NCBI GenBank assembly: GCA_025765615.1
Contig: JAIVFJ010000266.1
Span: 20,176-84,175, forward strand
Source: Zopfochytrium polystomum
Lineage: Eukaryota > Chytridiomycota > Chytridiomycetes > Chytridiales > Chytridiaceae
Reading direction: 5' to 3'
Length of the DNA: 64,000 nt
Numbering within the stretch: the first letter of the stretch is position 1; every line of letters begins with the position of its first letter. This document shows, in pieces, positions 9,299-20,365 of the stretch. Made by a program: the position numbers and the translations under genes. Under the pieces are notes generated by a model. It was not told where the DNA came from and did no database searches. It saw nothing but the letters and a program-made list of their open reading frames with translations.

Positions 9299-11901
9299 TT
9301 GCTCCATAATGCTGCGAACACTGGAGGTGGAGGTGAAACATTCAGACTCCTTTCTGGAGGCAAGCATGTCAGCTGCTCATTGGAGTTTGTCCATATCAGC
9401 ATCAACTTTGACTCTGAGCGATTTGATGTGATGACGCAAGCTGCTGATGCCCCAGATGAAATCACTGCTGCAGACTCAACATTGCTCAAACTGTACATGA
9501 AAAGAGATATGAATGCTCTGTATGCCATGTTAGGCGGAACTGACTGGTTAGCAGCAAGAGGCACAAGACGGACCTGAACCTATTGCGACTGTCAGTTATC
9601 GTTCTCACGATGCCCATGGGAGAGCAAGCCACCGCCAATGCAGACCTGGGCGCTGGCTTGCGCTGATGACAAATACTCCAAGTATTAAGTGGAGCAGAAA
9701 CCCTGTGTCAACAGTTTTCCTCCTCCTCTGCTCAAGCAGATAATGTAGGAGAAGTTTTTACCCAATGCTGGTCACGCTTCCCTGGCAACCATTACAGCGT
9801 GTATGTCATCATCATGTATCAATAATTCATAACAGAGTTTTTTTTCTCTTTCTCTCCAAGTTGGGGAGAAGGACCACCCACAAACACACATCTCCACTTC
9901 ATTCACTCCTTCCACTCACTCACTCAGAGTAGACTGTTTACATGCCAACATGAGCTTGTTAGATTTTTGCATTGCGCATAAGGTCAAGAAAGGAACTCTT
10001 GATGAAAGAAGTAGTGAGAGCTCTCAGAAAGTAGTTGTTGTGTTTACTCCAAAACATCAGCCAAGCAAGGAGGGAACTAATGCTTAGAGGAAATACTGCC
10101 AGCACCAACTAGCCAAGTACAAGCCAGGGCATGAAACATCTTTTCAGCAGCTCAGAAACTTGTAAGTAGCTGAAGAGGACTGAAAGAGTTTCCTTTTGCA
10201 CTGCGGCAATGATGTCCTAAAGCGAATTTGTGAAATGGACCATTTCCTGGCAGCTGAATTGAAAAAAATTGTGACAACCAGGATGAAGCTGCAAGACAGG
10301 GAAGAGATGTTATGGTAATGGAGGAAATGGATTTGGTCAGGAAAATGTGGATGAATGCTGCAGATGAGCTTCCACGGGCAGATGTGCAACAAAACACACA
10401 ATCTGATAGACTTGGGTTGGACCTACCATTGGCAGCAAACTGTGTATGACTGGAGGCTTAATCATTTGAGGTATTCAGAAGAGAAGAAGGGCACCAAATT
10501 TGTTGAAAAAAACAAGCAAGCACTGGGAGATGGCCCTGAAGGTGCAGAGGCTCCTTATGTCAGCCCAGAGAGTCTGGATCCTGTCCAACAGCAGGTTTTT
10601 GATCACATATTGAATGAAATGAGGGATCAAAATCAGTCCCTTTTAAAACTGAATGGCACTGCAGGCACTGGGAAGTCCCATGTAATCAATGCTCTGTCCA
10701 GCAGCTTTTTGCAAAATGAAGTTGTTCGTGCAGCCTTCACAGCTAAAGCTGCGTTTGCCATTGGAGGAACAACTTTACACTCTCTATTGAAGCTTGATGT
10801 ACGTGGATCAAAGGGGGGTGGTTTGATCTCAGGAAAACAGCTTGGAAATCTTCAGCAGGTTTTTCGCAATGTGAGGCTGCTCATTGTGGATGAATACTCA
10901 ATGGTCAGCTGCAAAATCATGGACAAGATGGACTCACACTTGAGGCAGGCATTTGTTAAGCCAGATGTGCCATTCAGGGGCCTCTCTATCCTGTTGGTGG
11001 GAGACTTGGCTCAGATACCTCCAGTTGGAGGTACTCTGTTATTTAATGGCGCTAGTGCAAAAACAGACCAAGGAAAGACTGGTTATCATTCCTATAAACT
11101 TTTCAACAAGACTGCACGCCTCACAACAATTCATCATCAGCAGGTTCTTGGCCATGACCCAAACCAACTTTTGTTGACCTCTTGAGCTCTTGAGGGCATT
11201 GGGCAATGGCATCATGACAAAAGATCACTGGAGATTTCTGATGAACAACTGCAGTTATGAAAGGGCCGGTGCATGTGAGATTCACCAAAACCAATTTCTG
11301 GATTCAGTGCATTTATTCTTCACAAACTCCACAGTTGAGGAGCATAACTGCGTCAGCTGCAGCAGCTTCGCTCTCCAATTGTTTGGGTAACTGCACTCAA
11401 TAATCCTGAAGATGCAAGAAGTAAGGATTCCAAGGACTCTCAAACTTGGAGAACTTCATTTACATTGCCATTGGGGCAAGGGCCGCCCTAACATCAAATA
11501 TGTGGAAGCGTGTTGTGCTTAAAAATGGTGCACTTGGTACTGTCCAAGATATAGTTTTTGGATCTGACAATGCTGCACTGCTGCTGTTTGTGGTGGTTGA
11601 AATGGACCAATAGGCAGCTCCTGGTCCCTCTTTTCATGACGGTGTTGAGGGACATGAGAAATATGTGGCTATCGCTCCGATATCAGTTGATGGCACTAAT
11701 GGAGAAACATGTGCACAGTTGCCCTTGAGGCTGGCCTACGCCATGACAATTCACAAGAGTCAAGGGCAAACACTTGCTTCTGCTTATGTTGACATTGGCT
11801 CCAAAGAAAAAACAACTGGGCTCACGTTTGAGGCTCTGTCACATGTGAAAAATGTGGCTGGCCTCATGTTGAAGGGTTTTCCGTATGACAGGGTGTCATA
11901 A
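9299..11901 (+). mobile_element. Helitron-type PIF1 helicase relic, degenerate
   Basis: Frames broken by stops carry the motifs of a PIF1/RecD-family DNA helicase: Walker A GTAGTGKSHVI at about 10660, Walker B LLIVDEYSMV at about 10880, motif III LLVGDLAQIPPVGG at about 11000, and the C-terminal RLAYAMTIHKSQGQTLASAY at about 11740. Upstream islands (KYCQHQLAKYKPGHE near 10090, with a stop in between) resemble the segment before the helicase in Helitrons. At 9299-9577 a 92-codon open frame (ADSTLLKLYMKRDMNALYAM) probably belongs to the same element. No intact Rep domain, 5'-TC end or 3' hairpin-CTRR end was found. The DNA is clearly AT-richer than its neighbours, as expected of a foreign insert. 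Multiple stops and shifts mean it is not functional. Confidence 0.75.
9539..9645 (+). repeat. Direct repeat, copy 2 (about 107 bp)
   Basis: Second copy of the 8482-8589 repeat, starting CTGACTGGTTAGCAGCAAGA. It overlaps the end of the 92-codon open frame at the left part of the Helitron relic. Confidence 0.75.
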
Positions 11902-11955
11902 CTCTGGGAGAGTCCAGGAGGGAGAGAGAGAGCGAGAGAGAGTCTCAGGCTTATT

Positions 11956-12969
11956 TTGCATTTTCCATTTTATGTCCGCCTAAATTTTTTAACAGCCAAA
12001 TGGTTTAGCGCAGTAACACAGGACGCCGAGAACGGGGCATCGGCGGAGGAGGAGGAAGAGGCCGCCGCCGCCGCCGCCGCCCACGCATCGTCGAAGAACA
12101 GGGCATCGTCCACTCTTGGCGGCTGGCGCCTGACCTGGGACCGGGCAAAGATCACCGTCGCTGCCGCCGTCGCCGACGATCAGCGTCACCGGCAAGGTCT
12201 GGCCCGTCGTCCTCGCCGGCGACAGCGACGACAGCGGGGACGCCGTGCATCCGGACGCCCACCACCGAACGGTCGCCTTCCTCCGTCGCGCCGTGCGGGA
12301 CCCAGCCGCGCTGCTCGGCCCTCTCGAAAAGGATCAGCGGTGCGGCGTCGCGGTCAGCGTCCGCGATGTGTGGCTGGCGTGCGAGAGGCGGCTGTTTGAC
12401 GATCCAGGCCGAACTCGCGGACATGAGGCCTCGCGGCGGCGATGATCGACGTGCTCGTCCCTTCCGCGCGTGTCGGTCGCGCATATCCACGTCTCGTTCT
12501 TCCCGCGCCGGGCGTGCCGCGTGGTTTGCTCCCGTCCGGTCGCTGGAGGAGGTGCTGGGAGGCGTCGGAGAGAGCTTGTCGGCCGACGCAGCGGAGAGGA
12601 ACTGTGGAGATATTGACAGCAAGGACGGTCCACACGGCGGCGGCAGTGCGAGGCCAGAGCTGCTGTTTGCGGAGCACACTGTCTACAGAGTTGATCATGA
12701 CATCTCAGCTGTCGCGCACACCCGTCGACTTCGAGCTGGCTGTGAGTGAGAACGGCAATTCAAGCAAAGCTGGCAGAGTTGCTGAAGGGAGTGTGAACGG
12801 CAAGAGCGAGTCGTCAGTGGGCGACACCCTTTTTTTTATTTTTTTTATTTTTAATTTTTTTTTTTTTTTTTCGGTCCTTTGGAGGTTTTCGTTTTCTTTT
12901 TTCTTTTTTTTTTTCTTTGGAATGTTTCGCGAATGTGTCGCCTGCCAAAGTTTGAACGATGACGAAATG
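11956..12969. other. Coding-like but unresolved region
   Basis: The DNA is GC-rich with long open frames on both strands. One plus frame reads WPVVLAGDSDDSGD, then HHRTVAFLRRAVRDPAALLG and CGVAVSVRDVWLACERRLF, stopping at 12444. Another starts MTSQLSRTPVDFELA at 12697 and meets a good GTGAGT donor, followed by a T-rich intron-like stretch (12831-12913). These may be upstream exons of the 2OG oxygenase, but no set of splices keeps one frame by eye, so no gene is drawn. Confidence 0.3.
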
Positions 12970-13815
12970 AACAAGTGCGAAAGCCAACAGCGAAATTCTG
13001 AGACCCCCACTGCCGAGTTCGAGAGAAAGAGAGCGAAGCCGACTCCAGTCGCCAAGTCGTTATGATTCCGATTCAGAGTCTAGCTCAAGCCAAAGCCACC
13101 ACTTTGGATTTCCTCGAAACGAAACGGCGTGGGCGACATCCAAGAGGTTTCGATCGGTCAACTTTGTGTTTCGGCTGAACAAGTTTGAGCCAACAGATGG
13201 TCGATTCCGCCTTCATCGCGACACACCCTATTTGGACGGGGCAAAAAACCACGTGTCCAAGTACACAGTGCTCATCTACCTATCGCAGGGCGAGTCTGCC
13301 AACGGCTCACTGACCATTTACGACTGCAACAATACGCGGCAAAAGCAAGGCGACTACGGTGACGAGCTGCGAAAATGTGTTGGTCAAAACATTGCCTCCG
13401 CCCAGTGCATTATTTTCGACCAACGGTATTGTTCTCTTTGTCGATGCTTAGCACTTCACCGCTGACCTCTTAACGTTTCCATTCTTCCTCCAGATACCCG
13501 CACGAAGGCCATCCGTTTGAGGACGGAAAGAAGATCTTCCTCCGCACCGAACTGATCTTTGAGCGTCCGCGCTTCTTCGGGCACGAGCCTCAGATCGGCT
13601 CGCTCTTCAGGTCCGCCGTGTACTACACGCTGGAGAGCGCGCTGGACAGCCAGTTTGCGAGGCATGCAGATGTCTTATACGAAAAGGCGAATCGGGCGCA
13701 TTGGGGACTTCCTGTGGCGAAGGAGAATGGTGTAGGGAACAAAGTGGAAGTCCCTGAAGTTTGCGACAGACGGCTCCACCTTCTGGTTCCCGACGCCCCA
13801 ATCGATGAAAGGTAA
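12970..13815 (+). CDS. 2-oxoglutarate/Fe(II) oxygenase, 5' end unresolved
   Basis: Predicted 2OG- and Fe(II)-dependent dioxygenase of the prolyl-hydroxylase type. Exon A is open from 12970 and ends at 13425; exon B runs 13494-13815 (phase 2, CG|A). Exon A has an Arg/Ser-rich lead, then FRLNKFEPTDGRFRLHRDTP with the iron-binding H-x-D and VSKYTVLIYLSQG. The second metal His and the 2OG-binding Arg follow across the intron in FDQRYPHEGHPFEDGKKIFL and RTELIFERP. The order and spacing fit the 2OG-FeII_Oxy fold. No ATG occurs in frame within exon A, so an upstream exon must supply the start. The frame ends APIDER-stop; a GTAATA donor overlaps that stop, so a further exon is possible. Confidence 0.6.
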
Positions 13816-13848
13816 TATACAAGAGGGAGCCTCCCCTTCTGTCCCCAG

Positions 13849-14735
13849 CAGGAACTCGAAGCGTTCGTCAAAGAATGCACTGTCGTGGTAGTGCTGGACT
13901 TTTCAACGGAAAGCTGTCGTAAACTGGCAAAGCCTTCCGGAAGGCGTGCCAATCCACCTCGTCTTCTCCACCAAAAGGAAACTTCAGCTGCTCGCCTCGA
14001 CAAATGGGTGTTCGATGAACTGGAACGGTCAGACGCGTACTGGAAGTTCCATCCATCGGCAAGTTCTAGGTCGCCGTCTGCGGTCTCCAATCCGGCACCT
14101 CCCGTTGTCAACGCGCGTGAACGAAGGGGCCATGTTCCTTCTGGTCGCTCCCGCGAAAGCGCCGACGAACGCAGCGCCAAACCACTCATTCCGAGTAGCG
14201 GACCGGACAAAGAGTCGCTCCTCTACGAATACGAACGGAACAGCACGTGGTGGAAGTACAACTCGCTCAGCAGCGACGTCCACACGGAGGAAGACCGCCT
14301 TCAAGCGCTAGAACGATGGTTGAATTATAGAATCGAGAAGCTGTAGAGTACTACCTGGAGAAATTCGAGGACTCTATCAGAAAGCTCGAAACGCCGGCGC
14401 TGATTCTGCTCCTCGGAAGGCGCTTCACTTTCGACCCGGACGACCTGGCCGTGTGCGCCAACGCGGTCAAGTTTCGCGGCGCGTTCGGCGGCGACGTGCC
14501 GAGATTCAACTTTGCGGCGTTCCAGTACGATTACGATCCGCTCGATGATATCGCAAAGAAGACGGCGGGGAAGAGGATCGTCGCCAAGGGGCTTCCGCCG
14601 CTTCCGTTTGTGTTTGTTGGTGGGAGAGGCGGCGACGGGATGCCGCGGGGTGTGCGGTTTCGAGCAGGGTTCTTTAAGAACGATTGGGCTGGTGACGTGG
14701 CGGAGAAGCCGTTGCATCTGCCGGTTTATAGTTGA
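13849..14735 (+). other. Uncharacterised coding region downstream of the oxygenase
   Basis: After a CCCCAG acceptor-like site the frame ELEAFVKECTVVVVLDFSTE continues to 14346 with two related motifs, ERSDAYWKFHP and YERNSTWWKYN. A single-base shift near 14335 then leads into VEYYLEKFEDSIRKLETPAL, DPDDLAVCANAVKFRGAFGG, FNFAAFQYDYDPLDD and the stop at 14735. I do not recognise the domain. It could be the C-terminal half of the oxygenase protein or a separate gene. The shift may be an indel or a missed short intron. Confidence 0.4.
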
Positions 14736-15251
14736 GGTAGCAAGGTTCAGAATTCGGACTTGTTTGGAAGGAGGCGGATATGAGAGTGCAACGGAAGGAA
14801 GGATGTCGCCGCTTCTACGATGGTGGGATATTTTCAATTCGGGGCTGTTCGCTTCGGTGCATGCAATTACCGAATTGCCTCTTCTGCTTTATAAAGTCGG
14901 TCGGCTGTGGTTTTCGACTACATCTGGATTTGCCCAAGGAAGATAGTTTCTCGTATTGAGATAAGATGAAAAGGGCCCGCGCGGCTGCGCGTGAGGCAGC
15001 ACAGCCGTGCGAATTATACAAACAACACAACAATAAACCGAGAAGCCACCGGCACCCGCGCAGGCGTGCGGAGAAAGAGTGCGCGGAGCAGTCAGCGTCT
15101 TTCTGCACTTCACGACGAAATTGGGTATCTTTAAACGATGTGATTGACTGCGAGCATATGTTCGTGTGACCAACGAAATCAGGACGTCGTTTTCCGCCGC
15201 CTTCCCAGTATAACACCCCCGAGCAATCAAAGGGTGCCGCCCGACACAAAC

Positions 15252-16868
15252 ATGGACTCCGCCACGATCGCCGTCCCGATCTGCTCGTACCTTCCCGGCC
15301 GCGATCGCTTCGTCGTCGCGACGCTCTTGCGCCTTCCATCAGTCCAGGCGCTAGCGCTGTACTCGATCGAATCCGCCGGGATCGCACCCGCAACCTCCCG
15401 CGGCGACATTGGTCTTCTCCGCTTCCGGCTCGAGCACGCCACAGCCAAGCTCGGATCGGTCTGGCCGCCGCAGACGCTGTGCTGGACGCTCAAGCGGGTC
15501 GAAGTACCTTCGGATCTTGGGCCTATGACGATCGAGTACTGGGCAACGCATGGAGTGGAGTTGGGAGTCATGAAGGCCTCGGAAACGGGTCTCGTCGATG
15601 TGCTGCAGTTCTGGAAGGACTTTGGCGGAGGCGTGATCGACATGAAGAACGTCGCCAACATATGTGTTGACGTTGCAGTACGAAATGGTTGCGTGGAAAC
15701 GCTGGAGTGGTGGAGGACAAGCGGTTTCCCTGTTGACTGGATGCGAGGCCACCGGACGCGGTCTGAGTCCATGGCGGGTCGTTTGAATGTCTTGGAGTGG
15801 TGGAAACAGCATGCGTTACCGCTGGGACCCCCTAAAATTCCAATCCAATACGCTGCAGACTCCGGCTCTGTGCCAGTATTAGAGTTTTGGAGGGGCAGCG
15901 TGCCTGACTTTGCTGCTCTGTGCAACTCCACGCCCGCGGTACAGAAGGGACACATTGAGGTCCTGGAGTGGTTCAGCAGCCACTCCAAGACAGTTGCTTG
16001 ATCAGCGTGAGTGGCAATCTCGGGAGAATTGGAGCTGATGGGAAAGCCAGATTCCCTGCACTGCGGGTTGCCGATGAATTGGGACAAGGATTGTTTGACA
16101 ACCGCATTGAACGCCACCTGTCTCGGCGGCCGTGATAAAGCTGCCCGGTGGTTTCATGCACATCAAGAGCTCAAAGTCAGAGGAAATCCCATTAGTATAC
16201 CAGCCGCTTGCGGGAATGGTGCAATTGGGGCTTTGGAGTTTCTCCTGGATACTGGACTTGAGAGCAAGTGGCATGATGAGTATTTGGTGCATGCTGCTGC
16301 GGGTGGCCATTTAAATGTGTTTGAATGGCGTCTGGATCGCATCCGCGAGCCGTTAGTCTCAGTGGACGAGGCCCTAACGTTGAGAGCAAGCAGCCACGGT
16401 CGTGTTTAGGTTCTCCAGTGGTTGAAAGACCATGGAGTCACAGTGCCTTGCACGCAGGACGCAATCCACGCTGCCTGCAAGAACACCGCTGTTCTCCAGT
16501 GGTTCAAAGAAAACGCTACAGCGTTCAGCTTTAACTCCGAAACAGTCATTGCCGAATCAATAGGTGACCTCGACGTACTGCAATGGTGGAAGCAGAGTGG
16601 CTTGAATGTCGAATGGCCATCCTCTGTGTCCATGTATGCGATTTGTTGGAAGGCAACGAATCATGCGAGTGTGCTTCAGTGGTGGAGAGATAATGGAGCT
16701 ACATTCTATGGCGTGGCCCCCGCAACTGCTTACTTGATCGAAAGGCAAAATATTCCGGCCCTGGAGTGGGTGAGGGCGAGCGGACAAACGATAACCACGC
16801 CTGCACAAGTTCAACACCTTGGTCAATATTTACGTTGGTGGAGAGAAGACCAGGAAAGGAATAGCTGA
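15252..16868 (+). pseudogene. WWK class I gene broken by an 81-bp inversion and a nonsense codon
   Basis: This copy is collinear with the intact gene at 6701 and about 90% or more identical over the first 700 bp (MDSATIAVPICSYLPGRDRF onward). The whole length, 539 codons, stays in one reading frame. Two lesions break it. First, 15976-16056 is inverted, so translation leaves the family after VLEWF and stops at 15999-16001. Second, an AAG codon of the intact copy is TAG at about 16407 (SHGRV-stop-VLQWLKDHGV). Between and after these lesions the repeats are well kept, ending YLRWWREDQERNS. The inversion is a multiple of three, which is why the frame resumes correctly. Recent loss of function is inferred. 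Confidence 0.85.
15976..16056. other. 81-bp in-place inversion inside the WWK gene
   Basis: The reverse complement of this segment encodes ESGFPISSNSPEIATHADQA and TVLEWLL, exactly the part missing from the plus strand. In the intact copy the equivalent is ASGFPISADSPKIATRADEA, IVLEWLL. Turning the segment round restores a continuous match on both sides. The breakpoints carry a short inverted tetranucleotide (GCAG at the left, CTGC at the right). Confidence 0.85.
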
Positions 16869-17184
16869 AGACATCTTCACAGGACTCATGAATATATCCT
16901 TTTAATTTTTGCAAGTCTTGCGTGCGCCGCTGTTGCTGGAAACTGCCACAGATTCGTTTCACTTCCTTTGTTCCTTGTTCGAACACAGTGCACCGAGGAG
17001 CAGCGCACTAATCAAACTGTCCTGTCGCAACCGCGCGAATAAACGCCTTGATATGACGAGTCCTCCGCGGTGGCACTGACCTCCTCCGCTTTGTAATTAT
17101 GTAATTGACAGCATATGTTGGTGTGAGCAATCCATAGTAGACCATTTTGGGAATATCAGGTAAGCATTCATTGCGAGGGACGAC

Positions 17185-17612
17185 ATGGACTGCCGTCCGG
17201 ACCTGCTCGTACCTCCCACGCCGCGGTCGCTTCGTCCTGACGATGCTGCCTGGTAGACGCCGGCTTCGAGGAGATGTTTAACAACGACTGTTTGTCGCCC
17301 TCTGCAACCGCTGGTCACGCGAGTATATTTGAAACCCGCCAGCCGTTTTGGGGCGGTGCCAGAGGACCTTCCTGCTGCCGCGTCGGTAAAGGTCTCCATC
17401 GCGGAGGCAGAAGCGGGCGGCGGTGCCGGGGAGGAGCTTGCATCCCTTGTGCGGAATGCTCCCTTGAAAAGCACGATTGCTGCCCATCGAGTAATAAGAA
17501 TGAATCAAAACCGAAATTCAAAAGCGGGTAAGAGCAAGCGGGCTGAAGGTAACCAAGCCTGTACAAGTTCAACACATCGGTGTATATTTGCGTTTGTGGA
17601 GAGAAGAGCATT
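17185..17612 (+). pseudogene. WWK gene remnant, both ends only
   Basis: The 5' island reads TCSYLPRRGRFVLTML, the start of the class I N-terminal module. The 3' island reads VQHIGVYLRLWREEH, the very end of the family (compare VQHLGQYLRWWREDQ at 16868). Everything between is replaced by about 300 bp that include a fragment of the secreted-protein gene in the opposite direction. Confidence 0.7.
17366..17480 (-). pseudogene. Fragment of the secreted-protein gene (last exon)
   Basis: Minus-strand translation gives FQGSIPHKGCKLLPGTAAR and LYRRGSRKV, matching IKGSIPHKACKLLPGTTVN and VYRRGSSRKDGC at the end of the gene at 4985-5895. It has no start or signal peptide and sits inside a WWK remnant. 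It is a duplicated and truncated piece, not a gene. Confidence 0.75.
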
Positions 17613-17799
17613 TAAGTAAGAGGCTGTACACGGGACGTTTGAACATACCCTCTGAATTTTTTGCCAAGCCGTAGCGTGCGTTACTCTCGCTCGAAACCGC
17701 TTTTCACTTCCTATTTTTCCCCTAGCCCTCCAACGCAGCGCACCAGCAACGAAGTGCCTTTCATGCATTCCCACCAGAACGCACAGACCACAGACTGAC

Positions 17800-19443
17800 A
17801 TGGACGCCCCCACCATCGCGATCCCTCTTTGCGCATACCTTCCGGGCCGCGCTCGCTTCGTCCTCGCGACACTCCTCCGTCTGCCACAAATCCAGGCGCT
17901 CGCCCTCCACGCGATCGAGTCCGCCAATATCTTCCGCGCACTCTCCCGCGGTCGCGCGGAACTTATCCGTTTCCGCTTGAAACACGCGACCGTCAGGCTC
18001 GGCTCTGTCAGCCCGCCCGAAACGCTGCTCTGGACGCTCCAATGCCACGAGGTGCCGACTCGGACGATGAGTCGATGGGGCGCCGTGCTGATCGAGTGCT
18101 GGATCAAGCTGAACTCCACCGACTGCGCAATACGGGCTTCTGAGGCTGGCGACATCGCAGTGCTGCAGCAGCTGCTGGAACTCGGCCAGACGTTCATTGA
18201 AATGGACGAAGTTAGCTTGGAATGCGTCGATGCTGCTGCCGCTCGTGGCCGCGTGGATGTCCTGGAGTGGTGGATGAACTGTGGGATCCATGTCGGCTGG
18301 GGAGTCAGCGATGGTCCGGAACTGGCCAGCGCCAACGGACACTTGCCCGTTTTGGAGTGGTGGATAGCGCACAGCTTACCACTGAACAGTTCTCAGCACT
18401 ACATTAGTTTGGCCGCCAGTTGTGGTTTCGCGGAAGTATTGGATTTCTGGAGGCGAAATCTGCCTGGTTTCGCGGAGTTTATCGATTGTGGCGATGCCAT
18501 TCAAAACGGGCACGCCCAGGTCTTGGAATGGCTCACACGTTTAGGCTATCCCATGCGAGGTGACTCAGCTCGGATGGCCGCCCGTTATGGTCAAGCTGCT
18601 GTCCTGGATTGGCTGCACAGGAGTGGGTTGCAGATCGATTGGGACAGAGAGCTTCTTGAGGCCTATTTCAACGACGTCAAGTCACTGGGCACTGGTCTGG
18701 CTGTGAGGTGGTTACACGACAATGTGGGGCTCAAAATCAATGTGCAGCACTCTCACTTTCAGGACGCGTGCGCGAAGGGTTCTGTTGGCGTTCTGGACTA
18801 TCTCGTGGACGCTGGGTTCGAGGACAGATGGAAGGATGACTACTTGTCGCTTGCTGCTGCTGCTGGCCACTTGAGCGTATTTGAATGGCGCCTAAAGCGA
18901 ATCCGCCGTCGATTAGCCGTTGCGCCAAAGTCAGCTCTATTTCACGCCAATGCGAACGGCCAAGTTGAGGTTTTGCAGTGGTTCCAAGATCAGGGAATTT
19001 CCGTTCTATATAGGCCATACGTGATTCGCGCGGCCTGCGTGGGAAAGAGCGTTGCCATTCTGCAGTGGTGGAAAGATGCTATGAGTGCGGTGAAGCTTCC
19101 ATCTGCGAAGATCATTCGCTGGTCTCTTGGCGATGCAAAGGTGCTTGAGTGGTGGAAACAGAGCGGTTTACCGATTGACTGGCCGTCCTCTGTGAGTATG
19201 ACTGACATTGCGCGAAATGCTTCTGGTTTCCCTCTTGTTGATGCGCTTCAGTGGTGGAAAGAGAACGGAACAGCTTTTGAAAACGTTGTCGAGGCCTCTG
19301 CTCACTTCAATGCGTTGGGAGAGATCCAGGCTTTTGAGTGGATGAAAATGAGTGGATTTACGGTGGATGTGCCTCAAGCTCACACGAACGACAATTATTG
19401 TCGATGGTGGACAGAACACAGGAGAAAGATTCTGTTAGACTGA
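17800..19443 (+). CDS. WWK-repeat ankyrin-like protein, class I, intact
   Basis: Single-exon gene of 547 residues. The N-terminal module (MDAPTIAIPLCAYLPGRARF, VLATLLRLPQIQALALHAIE, LIRFRLKHATVRLGSVSPP, WTLQCHEVPT) is followed by about twelve ankyrin-like units, for example VLEWWMNCGIHVGW, VLEWWIAHSLPLNS, VLDFWRRNLPGF, VLEWLTRLGYPMRG, VLDWLHRSGLQIDW, VLQWFQDQGISV, ILQWWKDAMSAV, VLEWWKQSGLPIDW and ALQWWKENGTAF, ending CRWWTEHRRKILLD. It is clearly more divergent from the 6701 and 15252 copies than they are from each other, so it is an older paralogue. Function is unknown; protein binding is inferred from the repeat type. Confidence 0.8.
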   Translation: MDAPTIAIPLCAYLPGRARFVLATLLRLPQIQALALHAIESANIFRALSRGRAELIRFRLKHATVRLGSVSPPETLLWTLQCHEVPTRTMSRWGAVLIECWIKLNSTDCAIRASEAGDIAVLQQLLELGQTFIEMDEVSLECVDAAAARGRVDVLEWWMNCGIHVGWGVSDGPELASANGHLPVLEWWIAHSLPLNSSQHYISLAASCGFAEVLDFWRRNLPGFAEFIDCGDAIQNGHAQVLEWLTRLGYPMRGDSARMAARYGQAAVLDWLHRSGLQIDWDRELLEAYFNDVKSLGTGLAVRWLHDNVGLKINVQHSHFQDACAKGSVGVLDYLVDAGFEDRWKDDYLSLAAAAGHLSVFEWRLKRIRRRLAVAPKSALFHANANGQVEVLQWFQDQGISVLYRPYVIRAACVGKSVAILQWWKDAMSAVKLPSAKIIRWSLGDAKVLEWWKQSGLPIDWPSSVSMTDIARNASGFPLVDALQWWKENGTAFENVVEASAHFNALGEIQAFEWMKMSGFTVDVPQAHTNDNYCRWWTEHRRKILLD

Positions 19444-19625
19444 GAGTCAGATTGCACTTCTGACTTCACTTTCTGGTTTCATAATAGACTTATTTGCTTT
19501 TTTGTTGGAACCTTCTTCAGGCATCATCGCCCGAAAGGTGTGCGGTCCAGGCAGCGCTGGGTTCTGCAGTAAAGCGCAGGTTGGCCGAGATCTCAGTGAC
19601 TGCGCAATACATTCTCGGTCGTAAA

Positions 19626-19900
19626 CATGGCGCCCGCCGCCCCGATGAGCTTGTAACTTTCTGGACGCGCTTCATCTTCGCGACTCTTCTGTGCCATCCG
19701 TCGATCCAATCGCTCGCCCTCTACTCGATCGACTCTGCCAGCATCATCAACGCCAGCACCCGCGGTCGCGGGGGCCTTCTGTACTCCCGCTTCAAATACG
19801 CGACTGCCAAGCTCGGCTCCTTCAGTTCGCCCGATACCCTGCACTGGACGCTCAACCGCCACGAGGTGTCGACCCGTCACGGGGCCATGCCGAATGATGG
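19626..19900 (+). pseudogene. WWK N-terminal fragment
   Basis: Reads FIFATLLCHPSIQSLALYSI, DSASIINASTRGRGGLLYSR, ATAKLGSFSSPDTLHWTLNR, HEVSTRHG and then loses similarity. Only the N-terminal module survives and there is no repeat array. The frame stays open to 20063 but is no longer family-like. Confidence 0.7.
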
Positions 19901-20086
19901 GGCGATAATAGGCTGCGACGAGCCCAGCAATGACTGGCGCAGACGAGGGAGGAACTCTGTCGGGGCATACTCTCCACTTCTGGGTAAATGTACATTATAT
20001 AAAGCATTGCCAGTTCGGCTAACCAACGATCGCTTCGCGAACGAAAACTGCGCCGTCCAATAAAAGACGGCCTCCACCCCCACGCT

Positions 20087-20365
20087 ATGGACGCCCTCGC
20101 GATCGGCGTCCCGATCTGCGCGCACCTTCCCGGCCGCGATCGCTTCGTCCTCGCGACGCTCCTTCGCCTGCCGTCCGTCCAAGCTCTCGCCCTCCACTCG
20201 ATCGACTCCGCCAGCATCGTTCGCGCCAGCGCCCGGGGCCTCGCCGACCTCCTCCGCCTCCGCTTCCATCACGCGACAGTCACGCTCGGATCAATCAGCC
20301 CACCGGAAACGTTGCTCTGGACGCTTCAATGCCACGACGTGCCGACGCCGGCCCGCGGGACGAAG
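20087..20365 (+). pseudogene. WWK N-terminal fragment ending at a poly-T tract
   Basis: Starts with the family ATG (MDALAIGVPICAHLPGRDRF) and keeps the whole N-terminal module to WTLQCHDVPTPARG, about 92 codons. It then runs straight into a 23-bp poly-T tract (20366-20388). Together with the fragment at 19626, which stops within a few codons of the same point, it suggests a preferred break just after the N-terminal module. Confidence 0.75.
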
